In this document: in pieces, positions 1-8,011 of the stretch
Position numbering within the stretch: the first letter of the stretch is position 1
How the letters are laid out: every line of letters begins with the position of its first letter
Source: Granulosicoccus sp964594905
GTDB taxonomy: Bacteria; Pseudomonadota; Gammaproteobacteria; Granulosicoccales; Granulosicoccaceae
NCBI GenBank assembly: GCA_964594905.1
Contig: CAZQOI010000001.1
Coordinates: 62,001 to 126,000 of the forward strand
Direction of reading: 5' to 3'
DNA length: 64,000 nucleotides
Program-made: the position numbers and the translations under genes
The notes under the pieces: model-generated
The model's database searches: none
What the model was told of the DNA's origin: nothing
What the model saw: only the letters and a program-made list of their open reading frames with translations

Positions 1-81
1 TCGCGCAAAACGCTTGAACGTAAACAACAGCTGTGGGGTGGTAGCGACACAGCCGACAGCACTCCTGTCGCGACTAAATGA
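1..81 (+). CDS. C-terminal end of NtrC-type response regulator (partial)
   Basis: Only the last 26 codons and the stop are in the window. The readable tail begins SRKTLERK, which resembles the recognition helix of the Fis-type helix-turn-helix closing sigma54-dependent NtrC-family regulators. Its TGA stop overlaps the ATG of the histidine kinase gene by four bases (ATGA, 78-81), so the two are very likely co-transcribed and translationally coupled as a two-component pair. Assignment rests on a short peptide plus context; the receiver and AAA+ domains would lie upstream of the window. Confidence 0.55.
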   Translation, partial: SRKTLERKQQLWGGSDTADSTPVATK

Positions 82-2186
82 CGCGGTCTCTCGTCGCTAT
101 TTTTGATCGCCTGGGTAATCTACGATACCGTCTGCTTGCCCTGATACTTGTGCCGCTATTGCTCCTGACCGGAACAGTTATCGCATTGGCGGCAAATTGG
201 TCAACCGACTACACCTATCAGCAGTTGTACACCAAGGTGAATACAGACCTTCGTGTTGCCCACGAACATTTTTTTCGCATACAACACGATCTACAACGTG
301 AATTGCAGTCTTTGGCAAACAGTTCCGCGTTGCGCACAGAGCTAAACCGAAATCACAATGCCAGTTTGATCGAACTGATCGACGCTGAACGTGCCTTTGG
401 TGAATTTGACTTTCTGAACCTCTTGTCCAGTGATGCCTCCAAGCGGTTGACGGCGAACGGTTGGCTGAATCATGAAATTCGCGAATCACCTTTAACCCGG
501 CAGGTGACCAACCTCCAAACACGGGTTTCATCATCATCCAATTCCACTGGTATCGAAATTTATAGTGCTGAACAGTGGCAACGCGAGTCAGCGATCAGTG
601 CGGGAAAGGTCCTATTTCCTTTAATTGATACGCCACGTGCGGCTCCGACCAATCGCAAGGTTGAGGATCGAGCTATGGTGATTCGATCATTGCTAGCTAT
701 CACCAATGACGATGGTGAACGATTGGCAATACTGGAAGGAGGGGTACTGCTTAATCGGAATTTCGGTTTCGTCGATGAGATCCGAGATCTGGTTTATGGT
801 CCCGGCAGCCTTGCTCCAGGCAGCCGAGGTACCGTTACCGTTTTTCTCGATGATGTTCGGATAACCACCAATGTGCCCAAGTCCGATACGTCGCGAGCGT
901 TGGGCACCCGGGTCTCCACCGAGGTTCGTAATACGGTTTTGGAGCAAGGTGTACCTTGGATCGATCGTGCCTTTGTTGTTAACGATTGGTATATATCGGC
1001 CTACGAGCCCATCGTTGATGTAAACGGCAACCGTGTCGGAATGTTGTATGCAGGATTTCTTGAAGCTCCATTCAGGCAGGACTTGATGAAAGCACTGGCA
1101 CTTCTGTCAGCGCTGGTTCTTGCTGGATCTCTATTTGCGGTCGTGCTGGCAATCGTTGGAGCACGATCGATATTCAAACCGATTGAAAAACTCACCTCGG
1201 TGGTACAAGCCACTGCTGCGGGTCAGAGAACACGGGTTGGGGACACTCGAGGTGGAAGTGAAATCAAGGAACTTGCGTTTCAATTTGACGTGATGTTGGA
1301 TACGCTCGAATCACATCGCACACAAATTGAACAAGACTCTCAATTACTTGAGGAAAAAGTACAGAGCCGAACGGTAGAGCTCAAACAACAAAATCAGCGT
1401 CTGACTGAATCTATTGAGTTGCTGAAACAGACGCGCCAGCAACTGGCGACCGCTGAAAAGCTCGCAGCTCTTGGTGAACTCACAGCGGGCGTAGCCCACG
1501 AGATCAACAATCCAACTGCAGTCATCCTCGGCAATATGGACATTCTGATCAATGAGATCGGGAATGCGAGAGGCAACGTCCAGATCGAGATAGATTTGAT
1601 CGTTGAACAGGTCTATCGCATTCGATCAATCACTGATCGCCTGTTGCAATACTCACGCTCTGATGTCGGTATGCCAGCTGCGGTGCCGGAATCGGTGTCA
1701 GTTGGCGAGTTGGTTGACGATACTCTCGGACTGCTGGGTCATGAGTTTCAGAATCTGGATGCTCGTGTTTCTGTGGACGACGAAGCTAAACGAACTGCGC
1801 GCATTGATTTTCACGAAATCCAACAAGTCCTGTTGAACTTACTACGAAACGCTTTAGAGTCATCAACCGAAAGCCAATCTGTTGAAGTACATACCTATGA
1901 TGTTTCAGTTAGTGAGGTAGCCATATCCGTCAGGGATTTCGGTACAGGTATTGACCCGGAAAATTTAACGCGGGTGTTTGACCCGTTTTTTACATTTGGC
2001 AAAGAGCGAGGCACAGGTTTGGGCTTGTCAGTCAGTTATGGCATTGTGAATCGTCATGGAGGGCGTATTGAGGTGGAATCAACTCTTGAGCAAGGGGCAA
2101 AATTTACGGTTTTTCTCCCAGCTCGCGAATCGCAAGAGAGTGCTCCGTCAAGTGAATCTGTCGTGCCCAGACTGGCCACTAGCTGA
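78..2186 (+). CDS. Membrane sensor histidine kinase (Cache-HAMP-HisKA-HATPase)
   Basis: A 702-residue NtrB/DctB-like sensor kinase. A first membrane helix (about residues 19-39) and a second (about 336-361) bracket a ~300-residue periplasmic region. That region ends in a Cache-like segment (AYEPIVDVNGNRVGMLYAGF). A HAMP linker and a coiled coil rich in Q/E follow. The H-box AGVAHEINNPTAV carries the phosphorylatable His474. The ATPase domain shows an N-box (LLNLLRNALES), G1 (DFGTGI) and G2 (GTGLGLSV, near 645). The C-terminal tail is short and Ser-rich. The start overlaps the stop of the upstream regulator, which is probably its phosphotransfer partner. The Cache domain implies sensing of a small extracellular ligand, possibly a carboxylate, but the ligand is not deducible. 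Confidence 0.9.
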   Translation: MTRSLVAIFDRLGNLRYRLLALILVPLLLLTGTVIALAANWSTDYTYQQLYTKVNTDLRVAHEHFFRIQHDLQRELQSLANSSALRTELNRNHNASLIELIDAERAFGEFDFLNLLSSDASKRLTANGWLNHEIRESPLTRQVTNLQTRVSSSSNSTGIEIYSAEQWQRESAISAGKVLFPLIDTPRAAPTNRKVEDRAMVIRSLLAITNDDGERLAILEGGVLLNRNFGFVDEIRDLVYGPGSLAPGSRGTVTVFLDDVRITTNVPKSDTSRALGTRVSTEVRNTVLEQGVPWIDRAFVVNDWYISAYEPIVDVNGNRVGMLYAGFLEAPFRQDLMKALALLSALVLAGSLFAVVLAIVGARSIFKPIEKLTSVVQATAAGQRTRVGDTRGGSEIKELAFQFDVMLDTLESHRTQIEQDSQLLEEKVQSRTVELKQQNQRLTESIELLKQTRQQLATAEKLAALGELTAGVAHEINNPTAVILGNMDILINEIGNARGNVQIEIDLIVEQVYRIRSITDRLLQYSRSDVGMPAAVPESVSVGELVDDTLGLLGHEFQNLDARVSVDDEAKRTARIDFHEIQQVLLNLLRNALESSTESQSVEVHTYDVSVSEVAISVRDFGTGIDPENLTRVFDPFFTFGKERGTGLGLSVSYGIVNRHGGRIEVESTLEQGAKFTVFLPARESQESAPSSESVVPRLATS

Positions 2187-2287
2187 AGATTCAAACATTA
2201 CCGTCAGGCAGTGGGCCATATCGGTGGTTTAAAAAGTGCTCGGTATTGCTATTCTCTTGGTCGTAAGAAACTCTTCCGGAAAATATT

Positions 2288-4471
2288 GTGGCCCGCGCGT
2301 ATCCGCTTACTGACCTCGTCAAGCTTGTCCGAGCTTATGGGTTGTTAGCTGGCACCTCCGATCGAGAGCGTGTTATTGCGGGAACCTTGTCCAACCGCTG
2401 GATTGCGACCGAGGTAGAACACCTTGTTCCTTTGGGCGCACTGCCTAAACCCCTTTTCAAGACGATGCGTGGGCGCGATCTTCTCGCGGCAGAATTGTTC
2501 GCTGATCAAAATATCGATCCGGCCTCGATCGAGCTGGATGGCATTTCGATTGACGACATGGGCGAAGAGCATTTGATCAATACCAATCGACTCCCTAAAT
2601 TCGAACCGATCATCCATCAAGCGGTGCTGGCGGCGAATATGCTGCTTGGAGTCAGACTCTATGGTGCGCACGGCAAGGGTGATCCCGCAATCTCTCATGA
2701 CTTGATAGTCGCCGTCATGCTCCAGGATGCGATAGGCAAGCAGCATCGATTCAGCCCAATATCATCCAGCGAATCCGAGCAGGTTGACGATGACTATGTT
2801 CTGACCTGGTTTGGCGATGAGGTTGCTTCTCTTGTGCGCGTCCTGGCAGATTACCTGACTCTCTTTGATGAGTGCGTTGATGCATCCGAACCGTTACCCC
2901 AGCCGCCATCACCAGAGATCGCCACCGCCACCGCCGCTATCCAAGCGAGTCGCTTACGACTTGTCGCCAGAGCTGCCGGTGACAAGGTCGTCAGTTTTCT
3001 TGATGCTGCCGGGCGGAGCGATCTTGAGCAGAGAGGAATAGATTGCTCGGGAGATTTCCCGGAGCGTGTATTTTTGGAACGCCATCATAAGTTGACGGTA
3101 GCGGCGTTCAGTCTGCCCGGCGTAGATTACTACGCCCTGCGTGAACCTCTCGATAACACTCTATTGATTGCGGTTAGCGATGCGCTGGATGATCCGTTAA
3201 AACGCGAACGTTTGTCAGGCAGACGTGGCAAGGCGGTTCATGAGGTACACATAAATTTGCCAGTGATGGAGTATTTTGTTGTCGCCGAAGCACCGAACTC
3301 AATCGAGGCTGTGCATATAGCGAGTCTGGAAATGATGCGTTCTCTGGAAAAGGGGCGACGCAAGTCCTTGAGTACCATGTCGGCGCATGCGTTTCGTATT
3401 GCAGCGATTGCCGAGCGTGTTTTGGGTCGAGCGCTTGAGCCGCTTATCGTGACCATCGCCATGTTGCACGATGTGGTAGAAGATGGCTCCGCCGCAGTCA
3501 CAGGGTATGGCCATTCATTGAGAAAAATTCAGTTTCGTTTTGGAGGCCCGATTGCGGCGATGGTGTCAGAACTGACCGACTCCAACGTGCAGGCGGCAGG
3601 TGCAAACAAAGCGAATCTAACTCTCAAGCAACCACATCTTGTGTTGCCACAAACACAATATAATGTTGGGCGTTTCACCGAGATGACGGTCAAGGCGACA
3701 GAGTCCGACGTGCCTTATACCTTGGCTGGCATTGTTATCAAGCTTCTCGATACGGTTGTATCTCTTGAGGAAGGTATTCGTGATCCGGATCTGATGACAG
3801 GGCACTGGCGTCATAGTGGCGCACGTATTTATTGGGCGGAACGAGATCGTGGTGATATCGTTCATCCTCTGATCGAACGGCTACTAATCGAGCTCAAAGC
3901 GAGTCAGGCCGATCCAAAATACAATTCCCGACCACATCATATCAGTTCGGTAAGACTGCGAGCGGGGCTGGCGATGCTCGAGACCATTCTGGCGTACCAG
4001 GATATGTATGCTATCCAGAACCTCGCAATTCTTGCAGAGGAGTACCAACTCGATGTGGGTGAGCGAGCTAGCCTGATTAGTCTTTTCTATGACCGCAACG
4101 TCAATGACGAACAGTTCATTGAACGTGTTCTATATTCGCTACTCGATGATGCTCGATTGAAAGACGCCATCGCCGAAGGTCACGTACCGCGTATCGGGTT
4201 TACAACGTTGTTTCCAAAACATGCCACCTTGGATTCCGAACGTGACGAATCTACCTTTCTGGAGTATCGCGGTAGTGCACTCCGACGACAATCCATACGT
4301 CATGAGCTGAAACTTGATACCAGCGAGAAACTCAACGCGATAACTATCCGGCATGAACATCTGTTGCGTGAGTTTGATCAAACGCGAAGTGCCGATGGCC
4401 CAGCGTCGGATTCATCAACCGGTACGAACGACGGCAGTTCAACACCATTAGCCGAGGCGGGCGCTGCCTGA
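2288..4471 (+). CDS. Large HD-domain protein, RelA/SpoT-HD-like, unknown function
   Basis: A 727-residue cytoplasmic protein starting at GTG with only a weak ribosome site. Around residue 394 the motif IAMLHDVVEDG matches the metal-binding HD signature of RelA/SpoT-type HD phosphohydrolases. It is followed about 95 residues later by a helix carrying KLLDTVVSLEEG, the place where the second conserved Asp of HD domains is expected. A similar but degenerate segment lies near residues 105-220 (VMLQDAIGKQ, then RLVARAAGDKVV), suggesting a tandem HD architecture with an inactive first copy. No nucleotidyl transferase (synthetase) signature, ACT or TGS domain is seen. The tail (last ~45 residues) is Ser/Thr/Ala-rich and disordered-looking. 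It follows the sensor kinase by 101 bases. Hydrolysis of a phosphorylated nucleotide is a guess from the fold only. Confidence 0.6.
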   Translation: MARAYPLTDLVKLVRAYGLLAGTSDRERVIAGTLSNRWIATEVEHLVPLGALPKPLFKTMRGRDLLAAELFADQNIDPASIELDGISIDDMGEEHLINTNRLPKFEPIIHQAVLAANMLLGVRLYGAHGKGDPAISHDLIVAVMLQDAIGKQHRFSPISSSESEQVDDDYVLTWFGDEVASLVRVLADYLTLFDECVDASEPLPQPPSPEIATATAAIQASRLRLVARAAGDKVVSFLDAAGRSDLEQRGIDCSGDFPERVFLERHHKLTVAAFSLPGVDYYALREPLDNTLLIAVSDALDDPLKRERLSGRRGKAVHEVHINLPVMEYFVVAEAPNSIEAVHIASLEMMRSLEKGRRKSLSTMSAHAFRIAAIAERVLGRALEPLIVTIAMLHDVVEDGSAAVTGYGHSLRKIQFRFGGPIAAMVSELTDSNVQAAGANKANLTLKQPHLVLPQTQYNVGRFTEMTVKATESDVPYTLAGIVIKLLDTVVSLEEGIRDPDLMTGHWRHSGARIYWAERDRGDIVHPLIERLLIELKASQADPKYNSRPHHISSVRLRAGLAMLETILAYQDMYAIQNLAILAEEYQLDVGERASLISLFYDRNVNDEQFIERVLYSLLDDARLKDAIAEGHVPRIGFTTLFPKHATLDSERDESTFLEYRGSALRRQSIRHELKLDTSEKLNAITIRHEHLLREFDQTRSADGPASDSSTGTNDGSSTPLAEAGAA

Positions 4472-4479
4472 CAAACTAC

Positions 4480-5427
4480 TCAGAGCGTTACTAAATTTAA
4501 TTTCGGATTAATGTGATAACCATCGAGACGAGTTGGCAAGCTGTCTGTCTCAAGCAATTGAATGCGTTCGAGAAAATCCTGCACCAGTGTGCGGAAGTAG
4601 GTCTTCTGCGGCATCACAAGATCCAATGCAACGTTGGCAATTGGCAGGTACTGCAAGCCAAATTCATGAGCGGTACTTTGTACACCACAGGTGATGTCTG
4701 CGGCATCGGTATTGACGGCTGCGACCGCACTGCGTTCACTGTTGCACTCTGTACTGACTTTAAGATTTGCAATCCTTTGACCCTGAACTGAGCACAGATC
4801 CTCCAGCAACCTTTCGGTACCGGAATCGTCCTGGCGCATGGCCCAGCGCAGGTCTTGACGTTTGATCAAATCGTTGCGGGTTTCAACTGAATCTTTATCT
4901 ATCGATTCGCTTAGGGCCTGACTTAAGATAAATCCCTGACTTCGTTGCAAGCAACGTACGATCACCCAACTGGAGTGGCGCTTGTAACCACGCAACAAAC
5001 CAAGGTGTCGTCGAGCGTTGTCCTCAACTGCCCCCCAATTGATGAAGCATGCATCTATTCTATTGCTGTCGAGCATGCGTAAGCCATGACGCGTGCCAGC
5101 CGGGCTGTAACTGATCAAAGCATGTTGTTGCCAGTCTATTGCTGCGTTACTGCATACATGGTGTATGAGGCGGTCGTCGCTGCCGGCGATTAACAGCCGA
5201 TCCTGCATCACGCCACCATGGCTGTTTTCCATCAGCCAGTCTTCAATGAGACTTCTTGGAAATATCCATTTGCCGGTTATCTTTGTACCGGGGATTTCAC
5301 CACTACCAGCGAGCTGGTAAATTTTCTTTTCATTGACATGTAGTAAAGCCGCAAGCTCAGGCACGCTCAAAAAATTTGAATTCAGCCCCTTAGTGACGGG
5401 TTTTACTGATGCTTTAGTATCGACCAT
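4480..5427 (-). CDS. Excisionase-type HTH regulator with PBP-like sensor domain
   Basis: A 315-residue predicted DNA-binding regulator. Residues ~20-66 (FLSVPELAALLHVNEKKIYQ, then KWIFPRSLIEDWL) form a MerR/excisionase-type winged helix (HTH_17). The remaining ~230 residues resemble the periplasmic-binding-protein-like domain (PF12727 type) found in molybdate-linked regulators, with GTRHGLRML and the DSGTERLLEDL segment typical of that fold. It has no signal peptide, so it acts in the cytoplasm. It lies 24 bases downstream of fdhD on the same strand and beside a formate dehydrogenase operon. A role in controlling FDH genes in response to molybdate/tungstate or formate is therefore a reasonable inference, not shown by the sequence. 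Its stop lies eight bases from the stop of the convergent HD gene. Confidence 0.7.
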   Translation of the reverse strand: MVDTKASVKPVTKGLNSNFLSVPELAALLHVNEKKIYQLAGSGEIPGTKITGKWIFPRSLIEDWLMENSHGGVMQDRLLIAGSDDRLIHHVCSNAAIDWQQHALISYSPAGTRHGLRMLDSNRIDACFINWGAVEDNARRHLGLLRGYKRHSSWVIVRCLQRSQGFILSQALSESIDKDSVETRNDLIKRQDLRWAMRQDDSGTERLLEDLCSVQGQRIANLKVSTECNSERSAVAAVNTDAADITCGVQSTAHEFGLQYLPIANVALDLVMPQKTYFRTLVQDFLERIQLLETDSLPTRLDGYHINPKLNLVTL

Positions 5428-5451
5428 GAGTCACCTTGTGAGCAGATACGA

Positions 5452-6330
5452 TCAGGCTAGATCGCGCATGCCTTTAGTAGGCGGTGGAACGCGTCGCTCA
5501 GGTGGTATGGCATCGAAAGTCACATTCTCTTTCCCGTTGTAAACCAGAAAGTGCTTCCCCTTGGCGCGGGCGATCATGGTCATACCAATTTCATTGGCTA
5601 ATTCCAGACCCATCTGTGTTACCCCAGAGCGCGACAATAATGTCGGGATTCCCATAAAGGCGGTTTTCATTACTATTTCGGATGTCAAACGACCAGTCGT
5701 ATAAAAAATCTTGTCATCGCCTTCTATGCCTTCAAGCCACATACGCCCAGCAATTGCATCGGCAGCGTTGTGTCGACCGACATCTTCGATATGCATCAGG
5801 GATTCAGTTGCTGTACACAATCCGCAGCCATGAACCGCACCAGACACTCGATAAACGTCGTTAAGACTGCTGACGTTTCTGATCAATTCGTAAATGTCTG
5901 ATTGCTTCAATGACGGCGTTGTGAGTTTGACTTCGTAGAGCTTGTCGACCGTGCAGCTAAAAATGGTGCCTTGCCCGCAGCCACTAGTGATGATGCGCCG
6001 CTTCATTTTTTCCTGCCAGTCGCTGATGCCTTGTCCTGCGTGTGTAGTGACGTCAACCAGCTCTCGATCCCAGTCAACGATGACCGATTTTATGTCTCGG
6101 ATGTCCTCAATCAGTTTCTGGTTTCGGATGTAACCGAGTGTCAGCGCTTCCGGCTCTGTACCGAGCGTCATCAGGGTGACCACCTCCATGTCGTCAACCC
6201 GGATGGTCAACGGGAGCTCGCCAGGGATGTGAACATCGACCTGATCACCGAACTCATTGGTTGCGGTAATACCGTGGGCTGGCTGCAGGCCCGCAGAGCT
6301 CATTTCTGGTTTTGGTGGATTCACGACCAT
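5452..6330 (-). CDS. fdhD: FdhD, formate dehydrogenase sulfur carrier/accessory protein
   Basis: A 292-residue FdhD-family protein. In the characterised family FdhD passes sulfur from IscS to the molybdenum cofactor so that the Mo centre of formate dehydrogenase becomes active. Diagnostic segments are EALTLGYI, the cysteine loop TSGCGQG, the IEDVGRHNAADAIAG block, the YTTGRLTSEIV block and a C-terminal IARAKGKHFLVYNG. The usual E. coli-type CGxC loop is here CGQG, while a CGLC pair occurs about 45 residues later in VHGCGLCTA, where most homologues have a TGG-His segment. It is transcribed away from the FDH operon across a 194-bp divergent region and is followed by the PBP-like regulator. The family assignment is firm; the cysteine arrangement is an unusual variant. 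Confidence 0.93.
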   Translation of the reverse strand: MVVNPPKPEMSSAGLQPAHGITATNEFGDQVDVHIPGELPLTIRVDDMEVVTLMTLGTEPEALTLGYIRNQKLIEDIRDIKSVIVDWDRELVDVTTHAGQGISDWQEKMKRRIITSGCGQGTIFSCTVDKLYEVKLTTPSLKQSDIYELIRNVSSLNDVYRVSGAVHGCGLCTATESLMHIEDVGRHNAADAIAGRMWLEGIEGDDKIFYTTGRLTSEIVMKTAFMGIPTLLSRSGVTQMGLELANEIGMTMIARAKGKHFLVYNGKENVTFDAIPPERRVPPPTKGMRDLA

Positions 6331-6524
6331 ACAGGCACCTCTGGTTACGCTTGAGACTGTAAGAGCGTTTTCCGTTGGTGTCTCGTCCGAAAGCGCTGGA
6401 ATGTGTCTGCTAGCGATAAAATTGCGACATTTTGACCCATTTTCGACATTTTGCGCCGCTTTGTTATGACTTCAGTTGTGACGAGGACTTTCAACAGTCA
6501 CGATGCCCGTGCAATAGTATCTCG
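6331..6524. promoter_or_regulatory. Divergent promoter region between fdhD and the FDH operon
   Basis: This 194-bp stretch separates the start codons of fdhD (leftward) and the DUF3305 gene (rightward), so it must hold control elements for one or both. It contains CGACATTTTG twice, at 6425-6434 and 6444-6453, exactly 19 bases apart. That suits a protein dimer or two dimers on the same helix face. A longer version, TGCGACATTTTGAC (6423-6436), recurs identically at 9699-9712 before the TorD-like gene. No confident -35/-10 pair was assigned. Confidence 0.55.
6423..6455. repeat. Tandem CGACATTTTG operator-like repeat (two copies)
   Basis: Two direct copies of CGACATTTTG start at 6425 and 6444, a 19-base period. 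The first is embedded in the 14-mer TGCGACATTTTGAC, which is repeated base for base at 9699-9712. Position upstream of the FDH biogenesis genes suggests a binding site for a dedicated regulator, with the product of 4480-5427 the nearest candidate. The repeat is seen; its function is inferred. Confidence 0.5.
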
Positions 6525-7109
6525 GTGAGTTTACCGATTGAATCTAACGAGAAGGGCCGACTAGCGCCGACGGCTGATACCACTGCGCCTAATCGCGTGC
6601 AGCTACCAGCGACCGTGCTGCTCGAAAGACGGATGGTCAAACGGTCTTTCTGGAGTGTTCCGTCCTGGTATCTGTCCAGTGTCGCGGTCGGCAACGATCT
6701 GCAAGCAGAGTTTCGCCCGGGTGAGCTTGCTTATCAGAGCGACGAGGGTGATGTGTTCGCCTGGTCAGGTTTGACCATTACGCTGTATAGAGATGCCTGC
6801 GAGCGTTATTGGCATGCCTTGATCGGCGACAAGCCACAGGTCTATGTGATGTGTCGCGAGATTGACGCCGATGAAGATGAGGACGCAAGCTCTGATCTTA
6901 TAGAACCTATTCACGTCACAATCGATTACGACGATGCATCAGCCTATGCGGAAACCGATCAACTGGTGTTGACGACGAGCATTCCGCCAGAACTTTATCG
7001 TTATATGGAGGAGTTCGTTCTTACCCATTACCAGCCCAAGGAATTCAAGAAACGTAAACGGCGTAAGTGGAGCGAAGAAGGTGGATCGCCGACGGGGCAG
7101 GGCAAATGA
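6525..7109 (+). CDS. DUF3305-family protein, FDH locus
   Basis: About 194 residues. The segment VQLPATVLLERR...SVPSWYLSSVAVG followed by a Trp/Leu-rich stretch (LTITLYRDACERYWHALIGDKPQVYVMCR) is typical of DUF3305, a family regularly paired with DUF3306 beside formate dehydrogenases. The C-terminal YNHYQPKEF-like region reads THYQPKEFKKRKRRKW, basic and probably exposed. The reading frame is open upstream to a TTG at 6432, but that lies inside the tandem operator repeat. A GTG at 6525 was chosen; another in-frame GTG at 6597 directly precedes the conserved block and is possible. The gene overlaps the DUF3306 gene by four bases (ATGA). Function is unknown, and an assembly or cofactor role for FDH is inferred from association. 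Confidence 0.75.
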   Translation: MSLPIESNEKGRLAPTADTTAPNRVQLPATVLLERRMVKRSFWSVPSWYLSSVAVGNDLQAEFRPGELAYQSDEGDVFAWSGLTITLYRDACERYWHALIGDKPQVYVMCREIDADEDEDASSDLIEPIHVTIDYDDASAYAETDQLVLTTSIPPELYRYMEEFVLTHYQPKEFKKRKRRKWSEEGGSPTGQGK

Positions 7110-7972
7110 GTCAAAACGATTCCTTTATCCGGCGCTGGTCTAGCCGTAAACGGCGTGCGTTACAAGATCACGAACCCACTGATGTTGACGCGGCAAAAGA
7201 GCTTGAATCAGATACATCAAGCCGAGCACCAGAGACAGTTATTGCCTCAGTTGATCCCGCTGCCGAAATCGCAAGTGTCCCATTGGATTTCGGAATTGAA
7301 TCAGTTGGTTCTCCAGACGATTTATCGCAAACGCTTCCCATAGCTGACGATAGAAGCTCGATCAATGAAGCTAATGCAGAAACAGCAGCCCTTGATGAGG
7401 ACGAGACGCTTGAACCATTGCTCACTGATGATGATATGCCGCCCATATCAACTCTTAGTGATCGCAGTGATCTGACAGGTTTTTTTAATCGTGGTGTTTC
7501 GGCCAAGTTGCGTCGTAGCGCTTTGCGTCATGTGTTTCAGTTGCCGAGCTATAACGTGCGCGATGGTCTTAATGACTATGACGACGACTTTACTAATTTT
7601 GAACCACTTGGCGACATAGTCACTTCAGATATGAAGTTTCATGCTGCGCGTAAGGAGCGGGAGCGCCTTGAGCGCGAAAAGAGTGAAGAAGAAGCCAGAT
7701 TGGCAGCTCAAGAAGATCAGCTGGAAAACGAACAAGAAACTCCAACAAGTGAGAGCGAATCGGATGAGGCAAACACATCTGAGACAACTGAGCAAACGGA
7801 AGGCGCTGCTGATATTTCACCCGAAGTAGGCGACACCGCGACTGAGACAGGAAGCGATGTTGAAGTGGATGTTGATACTAACGAGATGGATCAACATGCC
7901 TCTAACTCTGATGATGAAGGCATAAGTCAGCTGACATCTGTAGATAAAAAAGACGCATTACAATCTTCGTAA
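7106..7972 (+). CDS. DUF3306-family protein, FDH locus
   Basis: A 288-residue protein. The start MSQNDSFIRRWSSRKRRA is the hallmark N-terminus of DUF3306 (F-x-R-W-S-x-R-K-R). Middle conserved parts read LTGFFNRGVSAKLRRSALRH and FQLPSYNVRDGLNDYDDDF, which look like the folded core. The rest, especially the last ~110 residues, is very acidic and low complexity (E, D, S, T), probably disordered. The ATG at 7106 overlaps the DUF3305 stop by four bases, so the two are translated as a coupled pair. Upstream in-frame codons back to 7067 run inside the previous gene and were not used. No enzymatic motif is visible. An FDH maturation or partner role is inferred from consistent gene neighbourhood. Confidence 0.78.
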   Translation: MSQNDSFIRRWSSRKRRALQDHEPTDVDAAKELESDTSSRAPETVIASVDPAAEIASVPLDFGIESVGSPDDLSQTLPIADDRSSINEANAETAALDEDETLEPLLTDDDMPPISTLSDRSDLTGFFNRGVSAKLRRSALRHVFQLPSYNVRDGLNDYDDDFTNFEPLGDIVTSDMKFHAARKERERLEREKSEEEARLAAQEDQLENEQETPTSESESDEANTSETTEQTEGAADISPEVGDTATETGSDVEVDVDTNEMDQHASNSDDEGISQLTSVDKKDALQSS

Positions 7973-8011
7973 CCTGTAAGTAATTGATGAAACCAGCGGT
8001 GTAAATGACAC

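Noticed and set aside
6432..6524. Longer DUF3305 start at TTG 6432
   Set aside because: The start codon lies inside the tandem CGACATTTTG repeat and the extra residues are Cys/His-rich without family resemblance.
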